DNA of 64,000 bases from Adineta ricciae (GCA_905250025.1 CAJNOJ010000088.1:124001-188000), one strand, 5' to 3'; shown: positions 32,173 to 43,696, counted from the stretch's first letter. The notes: generated by a model not told the origin, from the sequence alone. Numbers and translations: made by a program.

Positions 32173-32276
32173 TGGTATATCCAAATAATTGTACTTTGTC
32201 CTGATATGGACCAAAAATAATATCTGCTTGTTTTTTTTTCTGATGATCTGAAGAAAAACGACGCTATTTCTCTCAT

Positions 32277-32285
32277 GTATATAAC
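32277..32285 (+). promoter_or_regulatory. TATA-like box of paralogue B
   Basis: GTATATAAC lies 86 bp before the ATG at 32371, in the mirror position of the TATA box of paralogue A. Confidence 0.4.
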
Positions 32286-32370
32286 AGAGTGGAACCTAAT
32301 AGTTTTTCTCCTTAAAAACATCCATCTCTGACTTTGCTCTTGAATAACACAAGAACAATTTCTGTACAAA

Positions 32371-32565
32371 ATGCGCTCATCGTACGGTGGACCCGGATCG
32401 TCAAGATCAACTTGGAAGCCGGCACAGGATCCAGGAAAACAAGCGCCTGCTGCCACTACTCACACTCAAACAATTGCTAAGAATAACTCAAATCGACCTG
32501 GCGGAAATGCACAGCACACCCAATCGAGTGGACAACAACATAGCGACGATGAAAAGAAAGAATAA
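32371..32565 (+). CDS. Tiny hydrophilic protein, paralogue B
   Basis: 64 residues from ATG; starts MRSSYGGPGSSRSTWKPAQ then DPGKQAP and ends in an acidic-basic tail (SDDEKKE). It matches paralogue A in the first 25 residues and in the polar, Asn/Gln-rich end. The strong charge and low complexity are like those of intrinsically disordered proteins. Stress or desiccation function would be a guess. AATAAA follows at once in the stop region (GAATAAAC). Confidence 0.65.
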   Translation: MRSSYGGPGSSRSTWKPAQDPGKQAPAATTHTQTIAKNNSNRPGGNAQHTQSSGQQHSDDEKKE

Positions 32566-32892
32566 ACATACTTTTATTCATATAGACACTGCTTCTAAAA
32601 CTTTTTCTGCTTGCTAGTTTTCGTATATTATCAATAAACCTACAGATAATTGAACACCGTATTTAGATGTTCTCATATAGAAAAAAGCACGTTTGTTTTG
32701 CCTATTGTATGTTTCAAGTCAAGCGATGATCCAATCAAATTGTTTTTTGTTAACTTCTATAATAGGAAGAACGTTTTTTGAAATATGACTCATGACTATG
32801 CGAGTGTTACACAATTTCATGTAAGTACGCATGACACAAGTGTATAAAAAGCAATAAATGTGCTTTATCGAGTGCAAATTGATATTAAAACA

Positions 32893-33465
32893 ATGGCTGC
32901 ATCACAAAATAAACGCGAACAATATCTTCGTGAAAATTGCAATGCTACCGAAGCTGAATTAGCATATATTCAATCAATTGTACAGTTGAAGCAACCGTAT
33001 TTTGGACGTGCAATACCATCCAGTTCTCGACCGTCAGAAATACTTGATTCTTGGTTATATCATGGCAATTGGCAACAAGCAAATAATTCAACTCTTCTCG
33101 ATTCACTCTCCATCACACATATTGTCAACGCGACAGACAAAACATTAGTTGATCAACTTAGAGAAATACACCATATTTCAAGTAAAAACGGCCGTTTAGC
33201 TGAATTATCTCCATTTTTTCAATCGACAAATGAATTTCTCGATAAATGCCACGAACAAGGATGTCGAGTACTTGTGCATTGCGAACGTGGTGTGTCTCGT
33301 TCGTCAACAATTGTTTTAGCATATTTGATGCATCATAAACGATGGACTGTAGCACAAGCATTCGAATATCTCTTAACTAGACGACAACAAGCCTCACCAA
33401 ATCATGTTTTGTTACTTCAACTTGTACGTTATGAAAATGAATTAAATAAAACGCATTCAGAATAA
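32893..33465 (+). CDS. Dual-specificity phosphatase
   Basis: Single exon, 190 residues from the ATG at 32893; the GTG at 32860 is upstream. A TATA box TGTATAAAAA is at 32841. The catalytic loop is VHCERGVSRSST, a perfect HCxxGxxRS with the cysteine nucleophile, and the following helix is AYLMHHKRWTVAQAFEYL. The N-terminal half has the DSP core strands (ILDSWLYHGNW, ITHIVNATDK). The usual general-acid aspartate of the D loop is not obvious: the place before the P-loop reads HHISSKNGRLAEL. Expected to remove phosphate from Ser/Thr/Tyr, with possibly lowered activity. No intron. Confidence 0.85.
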   Translation: MAASQNKREQYLRENCNATEAELAYIQSIVQLKQPYFGRAIPSSSRPSEILDSWLYHGNWQQANNSTLLDSLSITHIVNATDKTLVDQLREIHHISSKNGRLAELSPFFQSTNEFLDKCHEQGCRVLVHCERGVSRSSTIVLAYLMHHKRWTVAQAFEYLLTRRQQASPNHVLLLQLVRYENELNKTHSE

Positions 33466-33651
33466 CATTTTTTTGTACTTCGAAAGTTTTCAAGACGTTG
33501 ACTTGACGCTAATTTTTCTTCGTTGCTGCCGCATCGCGACAAAAATACCCAGAGATTCATCTTTCTTTTCACGCGTAATAGCCTTCCATCCATAGCGATA
33601 TATTTTGCTGTTCTTTATCTTGCATTTCATTCAATATTTTCTTACAATCTA

Positions 33652-34684
33652 ATGACAAGCAACAAAATCGCGTGTTCGTCTTGTAAAAAGACCACAGCTG
33701 GTTATATATGTAGAGGATGTTGGGAAAGCTTTTGTTTCGAACATCTGACGGAACATCGGCAAAAACTTAGTCAACAATTGGATGAAACGGAACTAGATCG
33801 TGATCAATTTCAACAAAACATTCAAGATAAAAAACAAAATTTGCAAAATGACGCGTTAGTTAAAGAAATTAATGAATGGGAACAGAAATCGATAGTTACA
33901 ATAAAACAGACCGCGGAAGAATGCAGACGAGCAGTGCATAGTTATATCGATAGCGTCGAATACCAATTTATCGAATTCACTGAAGAATTAAAACAAATCC
34001 GCAAACACAATGAATTTAATGAAATTGATTTAAACCAGTTAAAGGATAAATTACAAGAATTAAATAAAGAATTAATGAGACCATCAACTATTTGTCTGAA
34101 AAGAGTTTCATCATCATCATATATTAAGAAAATTTCCATTATTCCATCATCAGGTACGTCGAACGATTATGCTCAGCTGACTAAACGACTCTAACATTTG
34201 TTTTTCGTAAATTCAGACAGTGATCCCTCACATTCACCAAGTAATACAGTACAAGCAACACTAGAGGCTTTTAATCAACTATCAGCGACGCCGTTATCAT
34301 TTTTACCGTCCGCTGTAGGACAACATGGACGGAAGCCACTCACGAGTGTTGATCCAGTGAAACGGAGACCGACTGAGATCTCGACCGCGTTCCTTAATAC
34401 ACCAGGAAACATGCTGTTCAATACTCCGTCGGCATCAACACCCACGACTATAAAAGGTACTTGAATGGATGAAAATTGTGCGTTCGTGTCTTCACAGAAG
34501 TGAACCATCTATAATTCGTTGACATAGAAATTTTGCTCAGAACGATTTAAATCTTATTTAATGTCTATATGTTTAAGGGCGTCGGCAGTCAATGTTGGAA
34601 CGGCAAGATTCTGCTGTGCCTTCCTATCCTGCATTTCGTTTGCCCAGTCCATCAATTCACAGTCGATCACGGCGAATGCTATAG
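33652..34684 (+). CDS. B-box zinc finger / coiled-coil protein
   Basis: Three exons, 33652-34153, 34217-34456 and 34578-34684, with introns of 63 and 121 bp; phases match and give 282 residues. The B-box lies at residues 6-40 (CSSCKKTTAGYICRGCWESFCFEHLTEH) and is followed by a long coiled coil (about 40-140). The tail is serine/proline-rich, and the last exon adds an Arg/Ser segment (KGRRQSMLERQ...SRSRRML). Without exon 3 the frame would stop at once after TTIKGT, but exon 3 joins in phase and looks coding, so I prefer the longer form. The domain order resembles a TRIM protein without the RING. Function unknown. Confidence 0.75.
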
Positions 34685-35576
34685 AATATTTAGAAAAAAG
34701 ACATTTTCTATAATGATTTATATATGTTCGCCCTGGCCCGCCAACCTATCGACCAGCAAATATATATTCACCCAACCAATTAAATCCGCAATCAAATACT
34801 TATGATGACAAATCGGATTTTCAAGAACAATAAAGACATATTTTCCTTTGATTAAAATCAAGTTATTTATTATATTTACTGAGAAACAAAATTCCTTAGT
34901 TGAATCTCTCATCGCTTAAATCATGAATTATGAATCGTGTTCCAAATAAGTCGTAAAAGAAATCAGTTAACCGTATAACAATCAATAGGTACCTTTACAT
35001 CTCGGTGACAATTTAAATCAGCAATCACTTGACTATGAGTAGTATTAGTTAACTCTATGCGAATTAAATTCTATTCTCATGGATAAATCGTATTTTGATT
35101 ACGTTACTCTATTTAAGACTAACGGCAGGAAAAGACGGTTCTGTGCTTTTTAATATCGAGTTAACCTTGCTCGATTAGTAAAGTATGATCGCCATTCCAT
35201 GGAGATAATATTATATATTCTGTGTTTAAAAACTATTGGTAACATTGACTCATAGAACTGGAATCATTCGTAGAGGATATCTACGAAGAATTCCTTAAAA
35301 TCTTGATGAAGTCATAAATCTCATATAATAGCCGTTGAGATCATACACTGCTTTTCAGTGAAATCGATAAATTGAAAGAAAATGTTCTTTTCGACTTCTG
35401 ACGAAAAACATTGGTGTTTGAGTTGAATTATCCTATCCCTACAGGAAAAGTACGTTTTAAGTCCGTATTTCAAATATTTGGTTTTGCAAATAATATTATC
35501 ACTTTGATAAAGATAAAACAACGGTATCCTTTCTTTCACTTTTCTATTGGTAACTCATTATCTTTTTTGATGCGAT
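34685..35576. other. Intergenic spacer
   Basis: Nearly 900 bp of AT-rich sequence. I see no coding pattern, RNA gene or repeat I can support. Confidence 0.4.
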
Positions 35577-37575
35577 ATGATGGTACGCTTACTACTTATA
35601 ATATATGTTCTGTGCTTTACACAAATTTCTCATCAATTAAATAATGGGCTTGGTCGTACTCCTCAGATGGGTAATAAACGAACTATTTTCTCTAAGTTAA
35701 ATACAAGTCTTGATCATATCTGTTTTCTATCAAAGGATGGAATAGTTGGAATCATTTCCATTGTTCTATCAATGAGACGACCGTACGACAAACAGCTGAT
35801 GGCATTGTTGCAACGGGTCTTGCTGCTGCTGGATATCTATATGGTACCAATGTATTCTTGTGTCCATTTATGTAGTAATCGTTATTCAATTTTGAATTTG
35901 TAGTGAATATGGACGATTGTTGGCAAAAAAGTCGCGATTCACAAGGAACAATACAAGCTGATCCAATCGCTTTTCCAAATGGTATTCCAGCGTTGGCTGA
36001 TTATGTTCATTCAAGAAAACTTAAATTTGGTCTCTATTCAGGTGAACAGATCAGAGTTGAATTCTTTTACCTAAACGAGATACATTTAGATCGAGGATAT
36101 AAAACATGTGCAGGTCGACCTGGTTCATTAGGATATGAAACAAAAGATGCAATTACATATGCGCAGTGGGGTGTTGATTATTTGAAACTTGACAGCTGTT
36201 ACACTGATGGAACACCAACCGAAGTTGAATATTCGAAAATGCGCGATGCATTGAATGCTTCAGGAAGAGCAATCTTCTATTCGTTATGTGGTTTGTACAT
36301 ATAATTTAGAAATAAAGTATTTCACTTCAAGTTTTCTTCTTCTTTTGAAGGCGGTGTAACTGTAAACGATGCCTGGCCTCCCAAGGTTGGAAACAGTTGG
36401 AGAACGACTAACGATATTCAGGATAATTGGTTTTCCATGATCAACAATATCGATTTTGTGAGACTAGATTTCAATATGCCTTCAAAGACATGCAAATCTT
36501 TTTTTTCACTCTTTAGAATAATTATTTCACAGAAAAGGCAGGACCAGGCGGTTGGAATGATCCTGATAGTATGTCAATCTTTCTTGCAAAATTCCATGAA
36601 TCTTTCATATATGTTGTATAGTGCTTGAAATTGGCAATGGTGGCATGACTGACACTGAGTATCGAACTCATTTTTCTCTTTGGTCTATCAGTAAAGCTCC
36701 GCTAATTATCGGATGCGATGTAACAAAAATGAGTGCGGCTACGATAGTCACTCTCACAAATCGCGAAGTCATTGCTGTCAATCAAGATCCATTGGGTGTT
36801 CAGGGAAAGAAAATTGCTTTGTTTTCAGCTCAGCTGTCTAATGCATCCAGTGGAGTTCAGGTTACCAACAATACACCGGCAGGAAATTTCGATCTACGAC
36901 GTCGTCAATGGATATACGACGTACAAGATGGAAGTATTCGATCCGCATATAGTGGCAAATGTCTGTCCATCTTTCGTTGTAATCCAGGACAACCAGCGCA
37001 TCTCTTTCTCGACAACTGTCAAATTGGTGATCCACATGCTCAATGCCAAGGTAAAAATCAACAATGGTTAGCTAATACAACAAATCAAAGTATTGTTTCC
37101 CAAATGAATGGACTGTGGTAAATTGATTGATGACGATGATGCTATGAATATAAATCGCAGAATAAGATATTTCTGTTTTTATAGCTTAGCCGTTGATGTT
37201 TACGGTAACGATGGTCCGGCTGTCAATACATTTGTGTGTAATCGTCAAGAGAATCAAATCTGGATGTGGAATACAACAGATGGAACACTACGAAATAAAC
37301 ATCAAAACGAATATTTAGTTGCTCCGTTAGAACTTGAAATATGGGCTGGTCCTCTTCAAGGTGGTTCGCAAGCTGTCGTTTTATTGAATCGTGGTGAGAA
37401 TGATAATGAACAAATCACTGTCAATTGGACAGATATTGGTTTGCCCATGAATCAAGCAGCCACTGTGCGTGATTTATGGGCTCATCAAGATCTTGGAATA
37501 TTCACAGGAAACTATACATCGTCGAATATTGCATCACATGCAGCTGTGATGCTTAATATTACCCTCGTGAAGTAA
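35577..37575 (+). CDS. GH27 alpha-galactosidase with inserted ricin-B lectin domain
   Basis: Eight exons: 35577-35670, 35736-35843, 35904-36041, 36090-36290, 36351-36457, 36517-36568, 36622-37117, 37185-37575. All phases agree; 528 residues. A signal peptide ([17 protein letters not shown]) precedes [19 protein letters not shown]. The nucleophile is the aspartate in YLKLDSCY and the acid/base is in SWRTTNDI; the barrel also has [17 protein letters not shown]. Before the usual C-terminal beta domain, about 120 residues of ricin-type beta-trefoil are inserted ([38 protein letters not shown]). It should release terminal alpha-galactose outside the cell and may bind its substrate through the lectin part. 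Confidence 0.88.
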
Positions 37576-37681
37576 ACACGAACTGGTTTCTTTACACTGA
37601 CAACACTTATACTTCATACTTAGTTTATAGTTTATATTTTTGTTCGAAAATTACCAAATACATGAAAAATATCGTAGTCAC

Positions 37682-38968
37682 CTATAGATTATTACTAGTG
37701 GCATTCACTAGTAAAACTGTAATCATTCGTACACCATGTCCAGGAATATTTGTGGCTGTCCATGTCTCGGTAAATTGACCTAAATCTTCATGAAGCCATA
37801 GATCTCGTACACTGGCAGTCCAAGTAGGTGTAGGTGGATGAGGACTTAAACGATGATCGAATAAATCATCGAATTCCAAGGTAATATTTGTTATCGAATC
37901 TCGACGATTAAATAATACTACAGCATGACGAGGTAATGGAGTGAAGCCCAATGAGTGAATTGCTGTTTGAATTTGTGATGTATTTTCGTGGTAAATCGGT
38001 TTTGCCCATATTTCATACGAGCCATCCACTGCACGATGAATCATATTTCCTGATCGTCCTAATTTATCTTGATTGATGGCAATCACTTCTTTATTCATTA
38101 GAATCTCGCCGACTTCTTTACTCATTTTTCTTATGTCATTACCAGCGATTAAAGGTGAACTAATCACAGACCATAATGAAAACTGTGTCATATATTCAAC
38201 TAGTGTTTGTCGACCTAAACCAACCGTTAGAATATCTAAATCATTCCAATATCCGGGCCCTGAAGCATAATAGATATTCGCACTATGATCGATGATGTTC
38301 ATTATTGTCTCCCACTTATCTGAGATATCCCACCAGATGCGAGCCATGTTACAGTAATTCGGTGCCCATTGGGATGGAAATTCTTGATTATTCTCGTTGA
38401 GTATCAATTCATCACTATCACAACTGTAAAGAATCGAACGGTTCTGTGAAGTTAATGCTTGTGACCATCGTATGAAGGCTGTTGCACGGTCTTTTACATT
38501 ATCTTGATAGCAACAATCTAATTTGACAAAATCCACTTTCCAGCTTGCAAATAATGCTGCATCGAGATATTCATGCTGCCATGAACCAGGATATCTTTGA
38601 CAAGTCCATTCTCCTGAACTTGTATAAATACCGAAAAGTAAACCTTTCGAATGAATGTAATCTGCCAAAGCAGATATCCCATGTGGAAATCGTGTTTCAT
38701 TATACTTTAACATTCCACTAACTGGATCACGAGACGCTGCTTCCCAACAATCATCAATGTTTAAATATTTATATCCAGCAGATAACATCCCGCTAGCAAC
38801 CATAGCATCAGCCATGCCCATAAGATCCGTTTCATTATAATCACAATGAAAAACGTTCCATGTGGACCAGCCCATTGGCGGAGTTAATGCTAAACCATTG
38901 TTTAAACCAAATATCACCAATGGATTTGTCCAAATTATGAGTAATCTGATCAATGTCGCAAATGACAT
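37682..38968 (-). CDS. GH27 alpha-galactosidase, intronless
   Basis: Single exon, 428 residues from the ATG at 38968; the frame extends to a TTG further upstream that is not used. A signal-like N-terminus (LIRLLIIWTNPLVIFG) precedes NGLALTPPMGWSTWNVFHC. Catalytic sites are present: nucleophile in FVKLDCCY and acid/base in RIWWDISD; GPGYWNDLDIL completes the barrel. The end (VRDLWLHEDLG) is the GH27 beta domain. It lies tail to tail with the multi-exon copy at a distance of about 106 bp, lacks the lectin insert and every intron, so it is not a simple tandem copy. A retrocopy or a separate acquisition are both possible. Confidence 0.87.
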   Translation of the reverse strand: MSFATLIRLLIIWTNPLVIFGLNNGLALTPPMGWSTWNVFHCDYNETDLMGMADAMVASGMLSAGYKYLNIDDCWEAASRDPVSGMLKYNETRFPHGISALADYIHSKGLLFGIYTSSGEWTCQRYPGSWQHEYLDAALFASWKVDFVKLDCCYQDNVKDRATAFIRWSQALTSQNRSILYSCDSDELILNENNQEFPSQWAPNYCNMARIWWDISDKWETIMNIIDHSANIYYASGPGYWNDLDILTVGLGRQTLVEYMTQFSLWSVISSPLIAGNDIRKMSKEVGEILMNKEVIAINQDKLGRSGNMIHRAVDGSYEIWAKPIYHENTSQIQTAIHSLGFTPLPRHAVVLFNRRDSITNITLEFDDLFDHRLSPHPPTPTWTASVRDLWLHEDLGQFTETWTATNIPGHGVRMITVLLVNATSNNL

Positions 38969-39483
38969 CAGCAAGTTGTCGCGAAAAGAAACTATAGACA
39001 ATATTTATGAAGATGTTGTAGAAATGATACTTCTTATGTATCTCCCACACGCGCTTTTTCTTATCAGCAAGCACACCTTTTTCCGCAAAGTAAATATAAC
39101 TTTTTGGTTATGATAAGATCTTTACATATTCAGTGTGTGAAGAAATCATCGTCTCAATCGGTTCAGATGTCAGTACAGCTGATCGTACAGCATGAATTAA
39201 ACATAGTAAATGATATAACGACCGTATCTATTCGAAATGACAAGTCATATTCCATATACAGATATGACATTTGTGTGATGTCGTGAATACTACAGATGCA
39301 ACCATACTATAAAGAGAGAAGAATATAAGCTTGCCGATTTATTTTCGGATTCACTGTTTTTGTATGCACGTTGACGCATCTTACTTTCACTTCACAGTAG
39401 CGTAGAACGATTGTATTACTTATACACATGAAAACCAAATTATGTAGTTCTTATTTGTTGTACTGCTTCTGCCATTACTACAA

Positions 39484-40745
39484 ATGTTATTGACAATATC
39501 TCTTCTGATCTTTATCTATGGAGTCTCAAAATTAAATATGATTATTTCAAAAATATTGGCATACCAGGTCCTGAACCGGAATTTTTTCCTCGATCACAAT
39601 CGATTCATCCGGTATGCAAAGTCACTTACTCATCAACTGAAAAAATGGACTCGACAGTATGGTCCAATCTGTATCGTATCGGACGGTGACTTTCTTGGAC
39701 AGGTCTACGCCAAACAATTGTCCTCCTCTCATTTCATTCTCGACATCTGTCATTTCCAATGATATTGCAAAACGCAAAACGAACTGAATCTCTTTGTAGC
39801 AATCGACAACAACATGTGATCCATCCAAGATTTTCATCTGCTAAACTCAAAGGTGAGAAGACAGAATTGATATCATTTGTAAGTTCACATATACAATAGC
39901 GAAAGTGAAAATAAAAGCTCTTTTCAAGGTCGTTGTGGGTTTCGATTGGATACAGATATGCAAGTCGATGTGAACAGGATTTATATGACAAAAAGCGCGA
40001 TGCTCTTTAGAGATAATTTAGACAAGTATTTGTTAGTTCGAGTCAATAAACTATTTTCTTGACTAACTGCAGTGTTAGAATGTATATAGTTTGCCGAAAT
40101 GGTGACAAAACTTGCCATACATAAACCTATGAAAAACATCGAGGAGAATCCGCGAGTTTGACATCAGAACAACGTTAAAGATATTGTCAAAATAAAAATG
40201 GACACTATCGAAGCGGATCCGCGTATTGATCTCCTTCATTTAATGATCAATTTAACAACTAACGAGTCCATTGATGTTAGTCTCAAACTCTTTCGCTTCA
40301 GCACAGTCATTGTCGTTTTTCTTTGCAGGACAATGTCGATGATGAAAGAACCAGTCGGATGGATTGACTCGATTTATTCATACGCGAAGTGCTGTGAATG
40401 TGTCCGATTGTTCCCACAACTATGTCAAGAGTTTGCGCACAAGATACCATCGTCTGCGCTTATCCTGGCCAAAGAGGTTCAGTAATTCAGTCTGATATAT
40501 TTTCATTATACTATTCGAAGGATCTTTGGGGTCGAGCAGCGTTTATGCAGTTTGGTTTCGATTAAAGAAATTGTATTCGAATGCGATTCCCTCTGATGGA
40601 AATGAAACTATGTTTGCTCGGTCTGCTCTGTCATTATAAGGTTGTGCCTGGAGAACATTTCGTAAACAATTTTCAGATTCTCGATAGATACATTATTCAA
40701 CAACTGAAAGCTTTTTTTGTCAAACTTGAAAAAAATTTATTAGAT
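39484..40745 (+). pseudogene. Cytochrome P450 (CYP3-like) pseudogene
   Basis: Pieces of one P450 in order but in changing frames with stops. They run from an N-terminal anchor (MLLTISLLIFIYGVSKL), through YDYFKNIGIPGPEPEFF, HQLKKWTRQYGPI, RFSSAKLKGEK and RIDLLHLMINLTTNESID. They end with VPTTMSRVCAQDTIVC, GSVIQSDIFSLYYSKDLWG, and the heme region, which is broken by a stop (FMQFGFD-stop-RNCIRMRF). After it come LMEMKLCL and VVPGEHF. The proline-rich GIPGP and the late motifs are those of CYP3-clan enzymes. At least four lesions make it non-functional. Confidence 0.8.
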
Positions 40746-40770
40746 TAGATTTTTATTTTCTAGTGTAGAT

Positions 40771-41974
40771 TTAACATTTCGCGAGTCTTTTTGATGAACG
40801 CAATCGACTGTCACTTGTTGCAGTATAATGATCATGTTTTCTCTTTGCAGTAGAGGTGTTCGAGTTCATTGATTGATTGATAACATTGAGTTTCGTTTGA
40901 ACGCTTTCCAGCTCATTCTGGAACTTATGTATTTTGAAAAACTCGAGTAATTGTTCATATCTGTCTTGAATATCAAATTGAATCAAAGTGTGGAGTTTTC
41001 TCAAATCCACTGGGCATTCAAGTAGTGGTTGGCTAAAATCTTCATCTGAAAGAGAGATGAGCGATGAATATGTTTGGATCCAAGAGGATCTTACCGAGAT
41101 GTCCACTTCCATTGATTAGACAAGAATAGAAGATACAATGAGCTATTCCGAATAGATGACAAATTTCATGGGTCAACAGTCGACATGCTCGAAGTAATAG
41201 TAATTTTCGTCGTTTGGTCATTTCTTCCTCTGATTTCGAAGCAGTTTTCATTTTACAGCTAAACCAATCGGATTCGTTGAATGATAGATACGGATCGTAG
41301 CGGTAGAGAGAAAAAACAGCTACACGGCTATTTCCGCGAGCTAAACCAGCGATAAATAAATCTGTATCGTCGCTGTAAAGATCAAGCATTGTTAGAGCAA
41401 CAAGACACTTGGCGTCCTCAGGTACAACTTTAGTCAGTAAATTTAGGATACTAGTCACATGAACTTGGCAGTGTTTTGGTTTTTCGTTGTATCGTGTACG
41501 CAGATTGAATGTTTGACTCTTCTCATCTGCTGATTTCGTAAGTTTCTTGCAAGTCCATTGATATGTGTTGTCATCCAACTGAAAGTCCATGAATGGATGA
41601 ATCAATTTGACTGGCATTTGGAAAAAGCGTTGGGTGTATTCAACTAAACTGTTTATATCGAAGATCGAGTAATCAATTTCTCCGATTATTGTCAGATAAA
41701 TTGATTTTCTATTGGACGATGCCGGAGTGTTCAAAGTTCGAGATAGTTGAAGGTGTTCGGCGTATGTTTGTCCTCTTTCAATGTATTGCGCAAGCCAGTC
41801 CCATGGTTTCTTCGGAAATGGCAGACTGTCGAATGTTTTGTAAAAGTTTTCATTGAAAACAGATTCAAGTGTCGCGTCATCGAATGTTCCCAAAGCCTTC
41901 TCGATTGCCGATTGATCTGGCAGTTTAAAACCATGAGCGAACGGCACGGTCTTCCGTTGACGTGTTCTCGACAT
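40771..41974 (-). CDS. Archaemetzincin-like metallopeptidase (M54)
   Basis: Two exons, 41974-41095 and 41045-40771, with a 49-bp intron; 384 residues. The zinc site THEICHLFGIAHC fits HExxHxxGxxH plus the archaemetzincin-specific cysteine, and is followed by FYSCLINGSGHLDEDF. Human AMZ1/AMZ2 then have a CPxC pair; here it reads CPVDLRKL, so the second cysteine of that pair is replaced by aspartate. The N-terminal region (PFPKKPWDWLAQYIERGQTY) matches the animal family. Aminopeptidase-type activity is known for this group; the altered second zinc site may change stability. The C-terminal tail is basic and likely nuclear-localising (TAKRKHDH, RLRSSKRLAKC). Confidence 0.85.
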
Positions 41975-42582
41975 ACTCGTAGATTTTATGCAAGCACCTT
42001 ATCGTTACCTTCGCTAACGATGTCTGTGAGGTAAGTCGCATTAGACATCTGTTTATATAGTAATACGTAGGAAAGAATACGAAAGAATAGATGAAGGAAT
42101 CATCAACAAGGAGGCTAAAACAGCGAATGTATGTTCAGCCATGTACTTTCAAGGAACAGAACAATGTTGACAACTAACTTGTGCAATATCAAATGAGTCA
42201 TTGCTGAGGTGTTTTCTTTCTGTTCTTCGCATTTCTATTTGACTTTCATATGGATGTTTTAGCTGCGTAATGTATTAACAAATGACTGAAAAAGTAAAAG
42301 AATTTACGTCGTACATGGTTCTGAACCGCTGATGATGGTTGTTGTGCTATACTATAACAAACGTATCTTTATCAGGAGAGATTAGCGTCGTATCATGTGC
42401 ACGGCAAGTGATATTGATAAGTAGCATAAATATTTTTATTCAGTATTTTTGTTCGCTGTGCATATTATTGGTATAGTATTACAATGCAGTGTTAAAGTAC
42501 AGACAGTTAATCAGATTGATTTACGCCCACTGAATTTCGTTTTTTTTTCGAATTTTGTGAAAAAATCAAGCAATACTGGAGT
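41975..42582. other. Intergenic spacer
   Basis: AT-rich; divergent promoter space between archaemetzincin and trypsin genes. No gene seen. Confidence 0.4.
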
Positions 42583-42666
42583 ATGCAGGGAAAAATGATA
42601 TCTGTAAATACACTTTCTATCGATAGTATAAAAAGAAAGATCTTAGACATGATGTTGTCAAATACC

Positions 42667-43696
42667 ATGATGGAGCATACAGGAACTATTTTACTTCTCT
42701 TGATCATATGCAACGTAGATCTTGCTTTCTCCCTAATATACAGATGCAATCAAACTGCCGATTGTGGATGTTCAAAAGCCAATGTCTACGCATCTAAAAT
42801 CGTTGGTGGCGAAGAGGCATTTCCACACAGCTGGGGATGGGCTGTATCAATACAATCATCCGATGGTGCCCATTTTTGCACTGGAACGATTGTTTCACCA
42901 CGACATGTTATTACTGCTGCACACTGTCTCACTGACAAGGATTTAACTCAGAACGCATACGTAGTTGTTGGAGTCAACCGATGGTCAGATCATCAATCAA
43001 CGCATGCTCAACTTAGGGGGTTAGCGGAAATATTTTCTCATCCAGGTTATTATGCAAGTACACAAATGCATGATATTGCTGTGCTTCGATTGAATAGACC
43101 CCTGAATATTACTAATGAAACTACTCTCGCTCGTCTGTGCATGCCTAGGGTGGAACCAGTGAGCGAGTATGCTCGCTATCCTGGTGATGGAGCGTCTCTC
43201 GTAGCTATTGGATGGGGCAAATTGAAACAGAGTGACTCGGGGGTGCCTTTGGAGCTGCACCAAGTCACAATAAATGCAGTACCTGTTCTTGATGAAAGAT
43301 GTACGGAATTTATTACCAATTCAACTACACAGTTTTGCGCTGGTGTAGATGGCGGTGACAAAGGTGAGAGAAATCTGTTTGTCTACATTGGTAAACTTGC
43401 TTTTCATTTTTAAATTAGATACGTGTCAAGGAGATTCAGGAGGACCATTGATGCGATTCGATCCGAAAGAAAAACGATGGTTATTGGCTGGTGTCACTAG
43501 TTTCGGTCTAGGTTGTGGCGATCGCCGTTTTTCAGGTGTTTACACCCGTGTTACTGCTTATCGCGATTGGCTTAAATCAATAATCGATGATGGATTTATC
43601 GAAGCGTTAAGCGACCCTTATTCGAGTGCTACTAAAAACTCCTATCAGATATATATTTCATTCTTACTAATCATACAGCTTTTTCTTTTATCGTAA
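42667..43696 (+). CDS. Trypsin-like serine protease with C-terminal hydrophobic tail
   Basis: Two exons, up to 43363 and 43419-43696, with a 55-bp intron that joins GGDK to [11 protein letters not shown] start at the ATG at 42667 so that a signal peptide ([20 protein letters not shown]) is N-terminal; upstream in-frame ATGs at 42583 and 42595 also exist. Activation site KIVGG; triad histidine in ITAAHC, aspartate in MHDIAVL and serine in GDSGGP; late motif [13 protein letters not shown]. The S1-pocket residue before GDSGGP is Asp (DTCQGDSGG), so cleavage after Lys/Arg is expected. A hydrophobic end ([13 protein letters not shown]) suggests GPI or membrane anchoring at the surface. Confidence 0.88.

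Noticed and set aside
34457..34498. Short intron leading to VNHL-stop in the B-box gene
   Set aside because: Possible, but the acceptor at 34577 gives a longer coding-like exon in phase.
38073..38270. Plus-strand frames inside the intronless GH27 gene
   Set aside because: Antisense shadows of a gene with intact catalytic motifs.
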